From contig JAQFVV010012495.1 in NCBI GenBank assembly GCA_028023455.1, positions 1,955,711 to 2,019,710 on the forward strand: a stretch of DNA of 64,000 nt, given 5' to 3'. The position numbers and the translations under genes are program-made. The notes under the pieces are model-generated. The model was not told where the DNA came from. It was given only the letters and a program-made list of their open reading frames with translations, and did no database searches. Shown here in pieces: positions 48,805 to 61,804 of the stretch (position 1 is the first letter of the stretch; every line of letters begins with the position of its first letter). The stretch is from Epiperipatus broadwayi. Lineage: Eukaryota > Onychophora > Udeonychophora > Euonychophora > Peripatidae.

Positions 48805-51800
48805 GGTGCTGATATAGTACGCGCTCGGTGGCCATTTTGAATTTGGAAACACCCAAAAACACTGCTGGCACATGCAAGCGATAAATGTCATCGACTAGAA
48901 ACACTCATTTTTCAAAAACGTAAAACGCCTGAGGCACTGCAATTAAAAAAGGTGGTGGGGAGGGACTACACTTAAAAAAATGGCGGGAAAACGTCACATT
49001 AAATAGCCTAAGGTGATACTACCCAAAAAAAAGGGCGGGAAAATTACAAAATACTTTAAAATAAACCAAAAACGCTAATTTATATATATATAATCATAAT
49101 CAAACATTGCAATATTTACAAAAATCCGTTAAAATATAGCGATCACTAGAAAAATAATATAATGCTATAAATCAAACCTTACTTTAAAATAAACCAAAAA
49201 CGCTAATTTATATATATAGTCATAATCAAACATTACTTTAAAATAAACCAAAACCGCTAATATATATAGTCATGATAATCAAATATTGCAATAGTAAATC
49301 TCAAAAGATTAACCCTATGTTAAGGCACTTTTTTTAAAAAAAATCGTAAATGATATTTACAAAAACCCGTTAAAATATAGCGATCATTAGAAAAATAATA
49401 AATGCTATTTTAAAAATATCAGTCCGGTCTATCAACGCTATATACTAAATCAGTATTATAAATTTAAAAAACAATATTTAAAAACTATAATGCTATAAAT
49501 CAAACATTGAGTTGTTTTACTTTGAAATAAACCAAAAACGCCAATTTATATATATAATCATAAAACGCTAATATATATAGTCATGATAATCAAATATTGC
49601 AATCGTAAATCTCAAAAGATTAACCCTATGTTAAAGCATTTTTTTAAAAAAAAAAATCGTAAATGGTATTTACAAAAACCCGTTAAAATATAGCGATCTT
49701 TAGAAAAATAATAAATGCTATTTTAAAAATATCAGTCCGGTCTATCAACGCTATATACTAAATCAGTATTATAATTTTAAAAAACAATATTTAAAAACTA
49801 TAATGCTATAAATCAAACATTGAGTTGTAACGTCACATTGAATAGCCAAAGGTTAATACTATGGAAAAAAAAGAGCGGGAAAAGAAAAAGAGATGAAAAT
49901 TAAAAAATACTTTAAAATAAACCAAAAACGCTAATTTATATATATATAGTCATAATCAAACATTGCAATATTTACAAAAATCTGTTAAAATATAGCGATC
50001 ACTAGAAAAAATCAAACATTACTTTGAAATAAACCAAAAACGCCAATTTATATATATAATCATAATCAAACATTACTTTAAAATAAACCAGAAAATGCTA
50101 ATATATATAGTCATGATAATCAAACATTGAGTTGTAACGTCACATTGAATAGCCAAAGGTTATACTATGGAAAAAAAAGGGCGGAAAAAGAAAAAGAGAT
50201 AAAAATTAAAAAATACTTTAAAATAAACCAAAAACACTAATTTATATATATATAGTCATAATCAAACATTGCAATATTTACAAAAATCCGTTAAAATATA
50301 GCGATCACTAGAAAAATAATATAATGCTATAAATCAAACAATATCAGTCTGGTCTATCAACGCTATATGCTACATCAGTATTATAATTAAACAAAACAAT
50401 ATTTAAAAACTATAATGCTATAAATCAAACATTGAGTTGTAACGTCACATTGAATAGTCAAAGGTTATACTATGGAAAAAAAGAGCGGGAAAAGAAAAAG
50501 AGATGAAAATTAAAAAATACTTTAAAATAAACTAAAAACGTTAATTTATATATATAGTCATAATCAAACATTGCAATAGCATTTATTTAAGTAATTTTTT
50601 ACTAATATTTTAAGAATTTAAAAAAAATTACCAACTCTCGATCGGATGGATGGTCGTCCGCTCAGGCTAAATTTGGTTCTTCCTCTTTATTACTGCAATA
50701 CCACAAAACATCAAATTATACTTTTAAGATTTAGGTTTATTATTTTAAAGAAGACGCCAGTAAACAATTAATTTATTCAGGAAATATCGCAGCTTGATAT
50801 GGTCTCTTTCAAATTTATTTTTAAAACTGTGTACTTGGGTCTGACACAAGGTATCTATGACGTAAGATAATTTCCAAGAATTATAGTTCGGATTTGGGCC
50901 TTTGTCTTACTAAGATAAAAGAAAGTGTTAAGTTAAACTTTCAAATTTAAAAAAAAAAAAAACTATAAACCAGCTAATGGACTTTTATGCCTCAAGCCTA
51001 ACTATTCATCAAATGCAAAAGATAGTTAAAATTAATTATAACAAAAAATTTATAATAAATTAATGATTTAAAAATATAATCGCACTGTAACATATTATAC
51101 ATCACAACTTGTACTCATATATATATATATATGGGTGCCGATACATGTATTACTTTTAAGATTTTAGTTTTAACACTTTAAAGACGCAAATCAAATTATT
51201 TGGTCATTTATTATAAAAAATATAAAAATAAATCACCAATTAATGATTTAAAAATATAATCGCACTGTAACATTATACATCACAACTTGTACTCATATAA
51301 ATATATATGTGTGTGCCGATACATGTATTACTTTTAAGATTTTAGTTTTAACACTTTAAAGACGCAAATAAAATTATTTTGTAATTTATTATAAAAAATA
51401 TAAAAATAAATTAATGATTTAATTTATTTACGGGTGTATTCTTTTTTTACTTTCTAGTGCATGTATTTCGACGTAGTCGACCCACGTAGTCTATCATGTC
51501 AGCTGCTATCCCACCCCATCCAGTATTATGAATTCCTAATAAAATATATTCTTTAATTATATTTGCATATTCACTTATTGTTCCTAATTCTGTCTATCAT
51601 TCCGTTTCACCTTCTATGTATCATAGTAGGCCTGTTTGTCAAATTCAAACCCATCCCAGACCACGTGTATAATCCTATAATAATGTACTTTGATGTATAA
51701 TAACGTATGTTTACGTGTATATGCGCACATCTAATATATAAATAAATATATTTATATATTAGATGTGCGCACATATTAGACATCAAAATACATTATTATA

Positions 51801-53088
51801 AGATTATATACATAACGATGTTAGGCTTGAGGCATAAAAGTCCATTAGCTGGTTTACAGTTGTTGTTTTTTTTTAAATTTGAAAGTTTAACTTAACACTT
51901 TCTTTTATCTTAGTAAGACAAAGGCCCAAATCCGAACTATAATTCTTGGAAATTATCTTACATCATAGATACCTTGTGTCAGACCCAAGTACACAGTTTA
52001 AAAATAAATTTGAAAGAGACCATATCAAGCTGCGATATTTCCTGAATAAATTAATTGTTTACTGGCGTCTTCTTTAAAATAATAAACCTAAATCTTAAAA
52101 GTATAATTTGATGTTTTGTGGTATTGCAGTAATGAAGAGGAAGAACCAAATTTAGCCTGAGTGGACGACCATCCATCCGATCGAGAGTTGGTAATTTTTT
52201 TTAAATTCTTAAAATATTAGTAAAAAATTACTTAAATAAATGCTATTGCAATGTTTGATTATGACTATATATATAAATTAGCGTTTTTGGTTTATTTTAA
52301 AGTATTTTTTAATTTTCATCTCTTTTTTTTTTCCCGCTCTTTTTTTCCATAGTATAACCTTTGGCTATTCAATGTGACGTTACAACTCAATGTTTGATTT
52401 ATAGCATTATACTTTTTAAATATTGTTTTTTAAAATTATAATACTGATTTAGTATATAGCGTTGATAGACCGGACTGATATTTTTAAAATAGCATTTATT
52501 ATTTTTCTAATGATCGCTATATTTTAACGGGTTTTTGTAAATATCATTTACGATTTTTTTAAAAAAAAGTGCCTTAACATAGGGTTAATCTTTTGAGATT
52601 TACTATTGCAATATTTGATTATCATGACTATATATATTAGCAGTTTTGGTTTATTTTAAAGTAATGTTTGATTATGACTATATATATAAATTAGCGTTTT
52701 TGGTTTATTTTAAAGTAAGGTTTGATTTATAGCATTATATTATTTTTCTAGTGATCGCTATATTTTAACGAATTTTTGTAAATATTGCAATGTTTGATTA
52801 TGATTATATATATATAAATTAGCGTTTTTGGTTTATTTTAAAGTATTTTGTAATTTTCCCGCCCTTTTTTGGGTAGTATCACCTTAGGCTATTTAATGTG
52901 ACGTTTCCGCAATTTTTTTAAGTGTAGTCCCTTCCCAACACCTTTTTTAATTATAGTGCCTCAGGCGATTTACTTTTTTAAAAAATGAGTGTTTCTAGTC
53001 GATGACATTTATCACTTGCATGTGCCAGCAGTGTTTGTGGCTGTTTTCAAATTCAAAATGGCCACCGAGCGCGTACTATATCAGCACC
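48805..53088. mobile_element. 4.28-kb fold-back DNA transposon
   Basis: The termini are ggtgctgatatagtacgcgc (48805) and its reverse complement ending at 53088, flanked by an exact 8-bp duplication. Outer arms match for about 250 bp (to about 49060 and 52840). Inner arms (50565-51002 and 51816-52250) match again. The zones between are subterminal tandem repeats that differ in length: about 1.5 kb on the left, about 0.6 kb on the right. An 810-bp centre (51003-51815) holds a tandem duplication of about 185 bp and a short palindrome at 51722-51775. No transposase. An 8-bp duplication with very long inverted repeats fits a non-autonomous fold-back element of the P, Merlin, hAT or Mutator kind; the superfamily is undecided. 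Confidence 0.9.
49035..50580. repeat. Subterminal tandem repeats of the left fold-back arm
   Basis: Repeated phrases aataaaccaaaaacgctaat, tagtcataatcaaacattgc, gttaaaatatagcgatcact and taatgctataaatcaaac recur in variable order over about 1.5 kb. Larger blocks of about 300 bp are duplicated (49280-49530 against 49570-49830). Confidence 0.9.
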
Positions 53089-53096
53089 AAAAATTC

Positions 53097-54342
53097 ACTA
53101 TAAAAATTCTACAACTTAAACCTTAGGTTTAAAAATAATATAAACAGAACTTAGTCTATTTTAACATTTCTTTAATCTATTTACATTTGTATATATATTT
53201 TTAATCATTTTTATCTTGCAATCCATTTTGTATTAATTTTGTTTAAACCTATCACTTGGTTTTAAGAATAATATATTTAATGTCTACGAGTTGTCGTAGA
53301 ATATAACTAATAATTCTGTTAGAAGAAATTTAAAAAAGTTTTACTGAAGAGTTTTATTTTTATTTCGACTAAATAACCATGTGATAGTTGCTCAAAAGGT
53401 CAAATGATATTTAAATACCGAAGTAATGGCTTGGAACAATAATTTCATTAACCAAATATTTTTTTAGTGGGGGTTATAAGGATTTCTCAACTTACAGGCC
53501 TTTTGTTTTTTGGTGCAATACTAAAGAAAGAAGTAGTTTTATATCTCAGTTTTTAAGTAAGTATGCCTTTATTTATTACTATTTATAAATTTTTATGTTG
53601 GTTTTTCAACTAATAGATTTTTTTCCTTTTATAATCTTTATTTTTTTAATTTCAAAGTAATAAAAGTTACATTTTTTGTCACTAGGTGGGGTCTTATTTT
53701 TTCCCTTCTGATAAGCATGATAACTATAGCAAAATAAATAACTCGATTCTATAACAACTAAAATATTTATTATATTTTCAACATAAAATTAGTTTTCTGA
53801 TTATTTTTATTGCTCTTTGCTAAAAAAAAACTTTTTTATGTATTAAAATAAATTTCAGTTATATTTTTTTCTAAAGCCTCCTTAGGCTATTTTAATATTT
53901 TATAATTGAATTCTTTAGAGGAAAACTTAAAATAAATGTGGAATTTCCGGATTCACAAATTTTATTAACATATCTTAGATAAAATTCAGATAAAAGAATA
54001 AAAATAAACACAATAAATAATTCATATATTAAAATATATATACAAAAATGAAACAAATATTAAAATTTAAATAAAACATACTTTCAATATAAACACAATA
54101 AATAATTCATGTATTAATATATATGCATACAAAAATAAAAGTAACAAAAATATTAAAATGTAAGTAGAACATACTCGTGAATGAATCTATATATATACAA
54201 TGTAAATAAAGAATACTTTTTTAACGATTATCCTTAGAAATATCTAGTGACTAAATCAACTTCACAGTTTGGAGCAGTCATAAGAACGACAGTCTTGAGA
54301 GATTTCCAGTTGAAGTAAATAAAAAATATTTTATTTATCGAC
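53097..54342. other. Gene-free AT-rich stretch
   Basis: A local duplication of aaacacaataaataattca at 54006 and 54090. No gene seen. Confidence 0.5.
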
Positions 54343-54443
54343 CATTGGTATTCGAGAGGTCAGCGACCGCCGCTTTACAAGCAGCTGTCCCGGGTTAGCG
54401 GGTTCGCTTCCCGGTTGATGCTATGACACATGAGGAAAAAAAA
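54343..54443 (+). mobile_element. tRNA-derived SINE
   Basis: cattggtattcgagaggtca (box A region), ggttcgcttcccgg (box B), then atgctatgacacatgagg and an A-rich tail. Same 3' module as the SINEs at 59576 and 61542. Confidence 0.7.
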
Positions 54444-55228
54444 TCTTATTTTGTCCAGTTAAATGGATTTGTTGTGTTCAACCTATCACTTCAGCACTGA
54501 AATATTGCCTGACCTCCCAAGCAATTCATCACGCAACCTCCCCATCTCCCAACAATATAAAATTAATTTTCCAAACAACTTACTTCCAAAAATTATCACT
54601 AGATAAAGGTTTAGTTTTTTATAATCTATAAAACAAATGTGGAAGTGCAGATGAACAAAAAAAACCCAATAATTGGTTGATAAGATCAAAGATAAACTGG
54701 GAAATGGGGAAAAAGAGTAAGATAAAAATATTATAAAGCATCATAAAAAGAAAGTATAAGAGGTATGAGTGGATAAATAAATCATCTCTATGACACTTAC
54801 TGTAAGCTTTAGTAAGTAATAATAGACGCCAGATGATGGTTCCTATTAAATCACTATCTTGTGCTGTCCTATCCAATAATCCCAAACTAATGTCAAGGTC
54901 AGTGAGGAGCTTTGGATTTTGGACAAGTGCACCTGAAATTTTAGGATCTAATGCATCCTCCTTTCAGCATTCAACATTTACCTCTTTGTTATACTATCAA
55001 GCTATCAGCACAAATTAAAATATCACATGATTGTTTTTAATCTAAACTAGCTTGCTTTCAGAGTGATGTAGATCAGAAACCAGTTCAGTTTCTATAGGAT
55101 ACCACTATCCTATGCCCAGGATTTGATGCAAACTACTAAAATATTACCTGACTTCATCAGATTAATATATAAGCTAAAGTCATGTGATGGAGTCAGGTGA
55201 TATTTTATTAGATAAATGAAGATGGATA
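54444..55228. other. Gene-free stretch
   Basis: No exon or repeat recognised. Confidence 0.45.
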
Positions 55229-55236
55229 GACTAGAG

Positions 55237-56406
55237 CAGTGGTCTTCAACCACCGGGCCGTGGACCGGTACTGGGCTGCAGAAATTTTTTACTAATCCGC
55301 AGCTAAACTGGTAAGAAAGTTTCTAATAATAAAATAATATGATTTTAAACTTTTAATTAATATGAACAATTTTTATTTATTTTTTCATCATATTTTTTCC
55401 CGATTAAAAAAAAACAGAACAAAATCTAATCAATCATACATAAATTAATTTGTTTTTCTATTTATCACAGATGTTTATGGGGGGGGGAGAAAAAGTTTTT
55501 TATTATACAAATTCTGGTTGTCTTTTGATAGCCAATCACGGCTGCTTGTCAGCATTGTTAAAACAATAAAATGTAACGTGACTTTTTTTGATCTCTTAAA
55601 TTTTTTCTACTCTCTCTTTTAATATTTCATTTTTAGTGGTTTTTTTTGGCTTTAAGTTTTATTTTGAAAATCAATTTTTATTACCTTTTTTTAAAAATAA
55701 AAACCAAAAAATAAGTTCTGTCTCTAACATTTACAATGTATTTCTCAATATATCCCTACCACCCCAAAATAAAGTAAGATCAAAACTTTTGACTTTTTCA
55801 AGCTTCGTTTTCTTTTTTTTTTTGTTGTTTAAAAATACGCCCACTTTTTTTTGGCCTAAAAGGCAATAATTTTTTTGGCTTTATTTGTATACTGCTAAAA
55901 TACTAAAACTTTTATTTTTAAAACCAATTTCTGATACCTTTTTTTAAAAATAAAAACAAACAAAAAATAATTTTGGTGTCTATCTTTTGTCTCAGTTGAT
56001 GACAAAGTATTTTTCAACCCCCTTCCCCCCCCCCCAAAAAAAAAATAAGATCAAAACTTTTGACTTTTTCAACATTCAGGTGAATAACATTTTATTCTTG
56101 CATGTTTTAACAATGAAATAATAAATGTAAAATGCAAGCACATTAATGAGAACGATTGTTATTGTATGTTTTCTGTAGCAGTATGACTGCGCAACTCGAG
56201 AAAGAGTGTTCAACATGTGAAGGTAAGCAACACCATTACTATACACATTAACTAGTGTGCTGTTTTGGTCAGTTATAACAATTATGCTTATCTAAGTATA
56301 AGCAGGTTACATCTTTAAGAAAATTTATCTATAAACTTCTGCCAGTCCGCAAAATCTTATCCTTATTTTTACCGGGCCACAGGGGTGAAAAGGTTGAAGA
56401 CCACTG
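55237..56406. mobile_element. Non-autonomous hAT-like transposon with 8-bp duplication
   Basis: 1170 bp with terminal inverted repeats cagtggtcttcaacc / ggttgaagaccactg. It is bounded by gactagag at 55229-55236 and 56407-56414, the 8-bp duplication usual for hAT. A partly palindromic GC block (ggaccggta / accgggcc) lies just inside the ends. Two diverged half-copies of an internal segment appear at 55640-55860 and 55890-56070 (aatcaatttttattaccttt against aaccaatttctgatacct). No transposase frame; two poly-G/C runs. The exact duplication and intact ends suggest a fairly young insertion. Confidence 0.9.
56179..56222 (+). other. Exon-like segment inside the hAT element
   Basis: ttttctgtag | 44 bases | gtaagc is a clean acceptor-donor pair. 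From its ATG the segment reads MTAQLEKECSTCE. It may be a relic of a transposase exon in the parent element or chance; no continuation was found. Confidence 0.25.
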
Positions 56407-56414
56407 GACTAGAG

Positions 56415-56758
56415 GACAAAAATGTATTGGTTAAAGGAGATAGTGTGATAAAAAATATTAGGTTTATTCATTATATTATCAGATGTGTAATAAATTATAA
56501 GAATAAATCTATAATATTGATAAGGTAGTATATAGTCTGGTAGATAAATATGAGAAAAAGTCAGAGAAAATTATTTATCCATATGATAAATTTTGTAAAG
56601 TATTAAAGAACAGAATAAAATAGTTGTGGTTTATTGTTTAGATTTAAAAATCTTATATAAGAATACTTTCACTAAATGAGTTGAAAATAAAAAAAAAACT
56701 TATATAAAAATACTTTCAGTAAATGAGTTGAAAATAATGTACCAAACTAATATCAGAA
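56415..56758. other. Gene-free stretch
   Basis: A short direct repeat aacttatataaaaatacttt near 56698 (similar copy at 56652). Nothing else. Confidence 0.5.
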
Positions 56759-56900
56759 GCAAAACTCTCCATACGATAGTGCAACCCAGTACAATATGGT
56801 TCATGCATAAATGTAAATAGGAATATTGTGCACAAACCTTCTTGCATCCATTGATTACTCTTGCTATATAGGGGTGGCACTAGTGTATGGAGAGTTTTGC
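56759..56900. mobile_element. 142-bp MITE with 16-bp inverted ends
   Basis: Ends gcaaaactctccatac and gtatggagagttttgc. The interior gcacaaaccttcttgcatcc ... ccattgattactct also occurs at 41150-41190. No duplication of the target could be read with confidence. Confidence 0.6.
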
Positions 56901-57890
56901 TTTGTTATAACAACTTGGGAAAGCATAGAGAATGGTGATTATGTTATGTTTAAGGGTTTGTTACTAAACTAATATTGTGAAGAAAGAAAACTTATCGGAA
57001 GTAAGATACACTCCAAGATAGAAATAATAGAATACCGTAAGATAGATTTTTATAAATATTTAACAGTAATGAGTCTGAAAAATATATACATAACAAAATC
57101 TGATAAAAAATTAGAATGCATCTATGTAGGACTCAAGATTTTTAGTAAATTAACAATAAACCAAATGTACATTTGAAACCATAAAAAAAAACTTTAAATC
57201 TGTACATTATATATTTTTAAATCTATTGCAGTATCGCATGTTATCTGTTAATAATTTTTATATAAAACTATCACATTATTGCATATATAATACTTTGATA
57301 CTCTGTCATTATTAACTATATGAAGACCACCACAACAGAGAACAAAACAAATTAAATAATGCCATAATCATGTTGTCAATAAAATGGGTCTCTTAAATCT
57401 TTAATAAATGTCAAACTTATTGACAATCATAATCATGGCATATGTTGAAATACAATCAGCCTATTTAATTTGTTTGTTCTCTATTGTACTGTTTTTCATA
57501 TATATATATATATATAATGGTCAGAAAGAAGTGGAGAAAAATCTTACCATATCTGCACTACAAGGGCGCCATCTAGGCCAATTGAACCTAGAAAATTTAT
57601 ATAGTAGGCAGATACGTAAATTAAGATTCACACTTTACATGTTTTATTTAGACTATCAGCCCATGCCACTAACTCAGTGGAACAGCAGAGATTTATAATA
57701 ATGATATATATTATCAAAATATATTAATATTTTTCAAAAAAAGAATAAAATAAGCCACTGCCAGTAATTAACACACAAACATTTATTTACACATATATAA
57801 GATTTAAAATTATTTTAGAATAACTTTTACTTTAGATTTTAACTTGATTTTAGAATTTGATTTTACATTTTAACTTTTATAAGCTATTAT
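56901..57890. other. Gene-free stretch
   Basis: A (TA)n run near 57500. No exon seen with confidence. Confidence 0.45.
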
Positions 57891-57895
57891 AAGTT

Positions 57896-59169
57896 CGCAC
57901 AGATGAAGTTTATAAAGTTTTTTTTTTTTTTAATGTCGAGCATAGATCGACTACACAGATTACACACTCAAAAACATTTCATAATAAACATAAATGATCA
58001 AAATATAAAGTCATTGATGTAATTGCAGAGGGGATTCACAAGAAAGCCAATGGCATTCATCATAAGATGCTGCATTGACACCAATAACTAAAAAGACATC
58101 CGAATAAATACATTTTAGATATTCAATGTAAGATATCATTATTTACTGAATGTCTATATATTTTAATCAAATATGAAAACAAAACATAATTAAACATGAA
58201 CGAATCTATGCAAGTGTCTATGCCCAACTTAAATTTAATGCATTTAACTAATTTTTACAATATTAATAAAAATAAAAAAAATAAAAATGGAAATGATTTT
58301 AAAAAAAAATACATTCAATAAAATAATAAATAATTTAGTCAGATAGGAATTCTTCTATTTAGAATATTGAAAAGTTTAGTATTTAGAGTTCTTTTTGTTT
58401 AGAAATGGTCAAAAGTTCATCTTTAAACCGTTGCCATTTGGGTTCCAGTGTTAATTGTCCTGACATCCTGGGGAGACCGGTATGCTGTTGGCCATTTTGT
58501 TGATTCATCCAGAGGTCTTTTACTTTAGCTGGTCCTCAATGTAGAAAACGATTGGTCATTTCTCTTTCTTTTTTTTAGCAGAACTGAAGGGATTGAAGAG
58601 TGCGTCTTTTCAATCCCTTATCCTTCAACTCCGCACTAACACATATCACCAATGCTATCACACATCTCTCCCAGCTCATTCTTCACTCACTTTTTATGGT
58701 AGACTATCGGATCCAGTGGACATTATGTCATGACAATGGTGATGGTCTTTTCACTGAGGTCCGATTCCATGAGTGATCTCTTTTATTGGCCATTCTGATC
58801 CCATTGTTTTTCTCTCCTATCTGACCTTTGCTTATACATTTTAAATGTCCAAGGGCTAGTTTACATTTAACTAATTAAAACAATCATTTCCATTTTATGA
58901 TTAATTAATATGTTTTCCAAACTTAAAGATATATTTTTATCTCTAAATCTTTTTAAGTTTTTGTTAAAAATTTAGTTTTAAAACTTTTTCTTTTTTTTTA
59001 ATAAAGTTTCTTTTTTAATTTCTCATCTGTGCGATTTTATATATATTATAAAGTTTAGATGACATTTAAATTTCATTTTTTTTAAAAAACGAATTTTTAT
59101 TTGCGAGCTTTATATTTTGATTTTGTTGTTTAATAAAAAAAAAATGTAATGGCGTATGTGCCCGTTACA
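57896..59169 (-). mobile_element. Unclassified transposon remnant, LTR-like features
   Basis: cgcacagatga (57896-57906) and tcatctgtgcg (59023-59033) form an exact inverted pair, and tgtaatgg...cccgttaca (59145-59169) has LTR-like ends. 58400-58860 is GC-richer. On the minus strand it has a CCAAT-ATAAAAG promoter-like stretch (58789-58780) and a gag-like open stretch (WMNQQNGQQHT...KWQRFKDELLTISKQK, 58530-58400). These cues do not agree on one class. Confidence 0.3.
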
Positions 59170-59575
59170 ATATATATACAGACAGAGAATACTTTCTCTA
59201 GCATAAACTGATTTGAAATTTTAAAATATCTCTACTTGAAATTAAGTATTATTTTGTTTTTTGTTTATTTATTTAAGTTTTATAAAATAAGATATTTATT
59301 TTATAAAACATAGCACTATATAAAATAAATATCTTATTTACATATGTTTAATTTCAAATAAGGATGACATATAAATTATAGAAAATTTTGCAAGTGTCAT
59401 TCATTCGGGCATAATAAACGTAATTTAAAGTGATCACTTAACATCTTCACATTCTCATTTCCAAATGCTTAAGATTTTTTCATACATAAATGTTTGGGTT
59501 AAAAAGATAGATGGATTCATTCTATCTTTTCACAAAGACTTTATCCTGTGTTTGGAAAGTGAGAGTATTCATTTA
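59170..59575. other. Gene-free stretch with a palindrome
   Basis: aaataagatatttatttta / taaaataaatatcttattt near 59285-59337 forms a hairpin. No gene seen. Confidence 0.55.
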
Positions 59576-59671
59576 TAGTCGAGAGGTCAGTGCGACTGCC
59601 TTGCACTTGCAGGCAGTTGCCTGGGTTGTGGGTTCGCATCCCAGCCGATGCTATGACACTTATAAAAAAAT
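59576..59671 (+). mobile_element. tRNA-derived SINE
   Basis: gtcgagaggtcagtgcgact (box A region), gggttcgcatcccag (box B), atgctatgacacttat and an A run. Similar to the 61.5-kb pair in opposite orientation. Confidence 0.75.
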
Positions 59672-59865
59672 CCACAAAACGCATGTGCATTAGCTTAATG
59701 GCTTATTAATATTACAGTTTTATAAAAATGAAGTCACCAAAGTTTCGATTCTATTTAGTAACTTTATAATTACTACTATTAATTGTGACTTTATAGTGCA
59801 AATTGGATAAAGAATTTAATATAATAAACCACAATACACTTTCTTGTTGTGTTGCCAAATGTATA

Positions 59866-60172
59866 CCATATAATACTAAATTTTCCAAGCACTTTACTAC
59901 TGTTAAAAAATACAAATAGAATATATGATTAATAAATATAGAATGTAAAAAGGGTAGTAAATGAATAATAATAATGTAAAACAAAAAGACATTATAAAAT
60001 GTATATATAGAATGTAAATTATATGTTCATGTATATTTATAATTATATGTTGGTATTATGTTGTAGTTCTGAAGAAGATTGCTGAGGCAATCAAAACTGT
60101 AAAAAAGGGTGATAAATAAAGCATTGTGTAACAGTAGTAAAGTGCTGGGACAATTTAGTATTATATGAAAAC
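59866..60172. repeat. Small fold-back with hammerhead-like core
   Basis: ataatactaaattttccaag ... ctactgtta (59871-59911) is inverted at 60131-60171. Between the arms, ctgaaga (60069-60075), a stem gattgc/gcaatc and aaaactgta give a degenerate hammerhead-like core. Probably a Penelope-type terminal repeat. Confidence 0.5.
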
Positions 60173-60419
60173 ACCATACAGTTGTAAAAAAATACATCAT
60201 CAGTAACTGCATTAAATTATACACCAATTATTTTTATATGTATCTCTTATAGTGTGGCCATACTATAAATTTAATTACTAAAAAAAAAAAATGTGTATGC
60301 ATTATTGAAATTTTATCTTCCAGCAATTGTTTTGTTTCAAGTAGTCTTATGCTTTCTCCAATATTGTTTTATTTTCACTTTTTGCATTGGTTATCTATTA
60401 CTTTAAAAAATAAAGATGC
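60173..60419. other. Gene-free stretch
   Basis: Nothing recognised. Confidence 0.5.
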
Positions 60420-60960
60420 ATTTTGTGATTTTTTTTAATTGAGTAAGGATGGAAGAAATGAAGATGAAGTTAAGAGAAGAATAGCATTGACAAATAGGCA
60501 ATTTTGTGGACTTTAAAGACTGAATTAAGAAAATAATATTGATATACATATTATATGGTTGTAAAATGTGGACAATGAGTAAATGAATTAGGAAAAGATT
60601 GAATGTCTCTAATATATAGATATGGAAAAGAAAAGTGAAGAAAATTAACTGAATGAATAAAATGATAAATGAGAAAGTTATGGAAATGATAAATAAAAAA
60701 AAATATATTGATTCAGGAAACTAAAAACAAAAAGGTAAATAGGATTGAACATTTACCAAGAATAAAAAATAGTTTAATGAAGATATTTTGGAAAAAATGG
60801 TGAATGAACAAAAAGAAAGAATAAATAAGATGGACCTTACTAGATGACATAAAAGATGGGATAAGCAATATGTGAAATTGAAGATCTGTACAATGAACAA
60901 ATAGGGTAGAGAAATGTCTACATTGGCTGTGTAAATGTTCTCTGGATCTATTCATTGATA
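60420..60960 (+). pseudogene. LINE C-terminal fragment, heavily decayed
   Basis: Across several frames the translation gives SKDGRNEDEVKRRIALTNRQ, then YGCKMWTMSK, then ILEKMVNEQKERINKMDLT and DDIKDGIS. This order matches the tail of LINE polymerases ('DGr.e.EVkrRI', 'YG.etWt', 'ile.mv.gkr.rgr...Di.dw'). Stops in every frame. Confidence 0.6.
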
Positions 60961-61523
60961 TGTGATAGAACTCAAGTCAACAAAAAATTTGTTTGCATAA
61001 GATATTGTTGGAAAATAATGATCATTTTGTGGCTACGTGAAACTATGGATAATTATTGGTGCTAATTTTTAAGAATGTCTTTAAATTAAGAGAGAGTTTT
61101 TGTTCTCTCAAAACAACAATAGTCAAAGTGTTCTAATTTAAATATAGGTAGTATGAAATGTTTCTTTGTGTCAGATAAATTATAGGATGTGAATACATTT
61201 AAAGAATGTGGAGTTATTTTTATAATTATTATGAGATCAGTTCATTGTAAGATTTATCAAAACTATGTTTAACTAGCCAGTTTTAAAATTAATACACAAA
61301 CCAATTGTATTTTGCCATTAAATATGGCAGGTTTCATTATATTGTTAACACAAAATCAAAAATAGTAAAACTCTTTTTACTCATTTAAATTACAAACATA
61401 TTTATTTTAAAATTATATATAAAAACTATTTCTGTTTTATTAACTTTCCTTAAATATAACGTTTTGATTTTATATATATAGAGAGAGAAATTTCTTTTTT
61501 CGATTTTAATACTAGTTGTAGTT
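60961..61523. other. Gene-free AT-rich stretch
   Basis: No feature recognised. Confidence 0.5.
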
Positions 61524-61804
61524 AACTCTTTAGATAAGCTTTTTTTTTTTTTTCATATGTCATAGCATCGGCCGGGACGCGAACCCACAACCGTCTGCAA
61601 CCAACTACTTGCTTGCAAGGCGGCTGCGATGACCTCTCGGCTAACAACGCTTGACAACTCTTTAGATAAGCTTTTTTTTTTTTTCATATGTCATAGCATT
61701 GGCCGGGACGCGAACCCTCAACCGTCTGCAACCAACTACTTGCTTGCAAGGCGGCTGCGATGACCTCTCAGCTAACAACGCTTGACAACTCTTTAGATAA
61801 GCTT
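61524..61804 (-). mobile_element. Tandemly duplicated tRNA-derived SINE with three target copies
   Basis: Two SINEs (61542-61655 and 61674-61786, minus strand) are separated and bounded by three copies of aactctttagataagctt (61524, 61656, 61787; spacing 132 and 131). Each reads cgttgttagc, cgagaggtcatcgcagccgc, gggttcgcgtcccggc, atgctatgacatatg, A tail. They differ at only a few sites. One insertion made the target repeat; a later tandem duplication, or a second insertion at the same spot, made the array. Confidence 0.85.

Noticed and set aside
48692-48904. 70-residue frame crossing the fold-back left end
   Set aside because: It spans the transposon boundary and its mirror in the right arm is interrupted.
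55636-55869. 77-residue Phe-rich frame in the hAT element
   Set aside because: T-rich filler without transposase motifs; an internal diverged half-copy breaks the frame.
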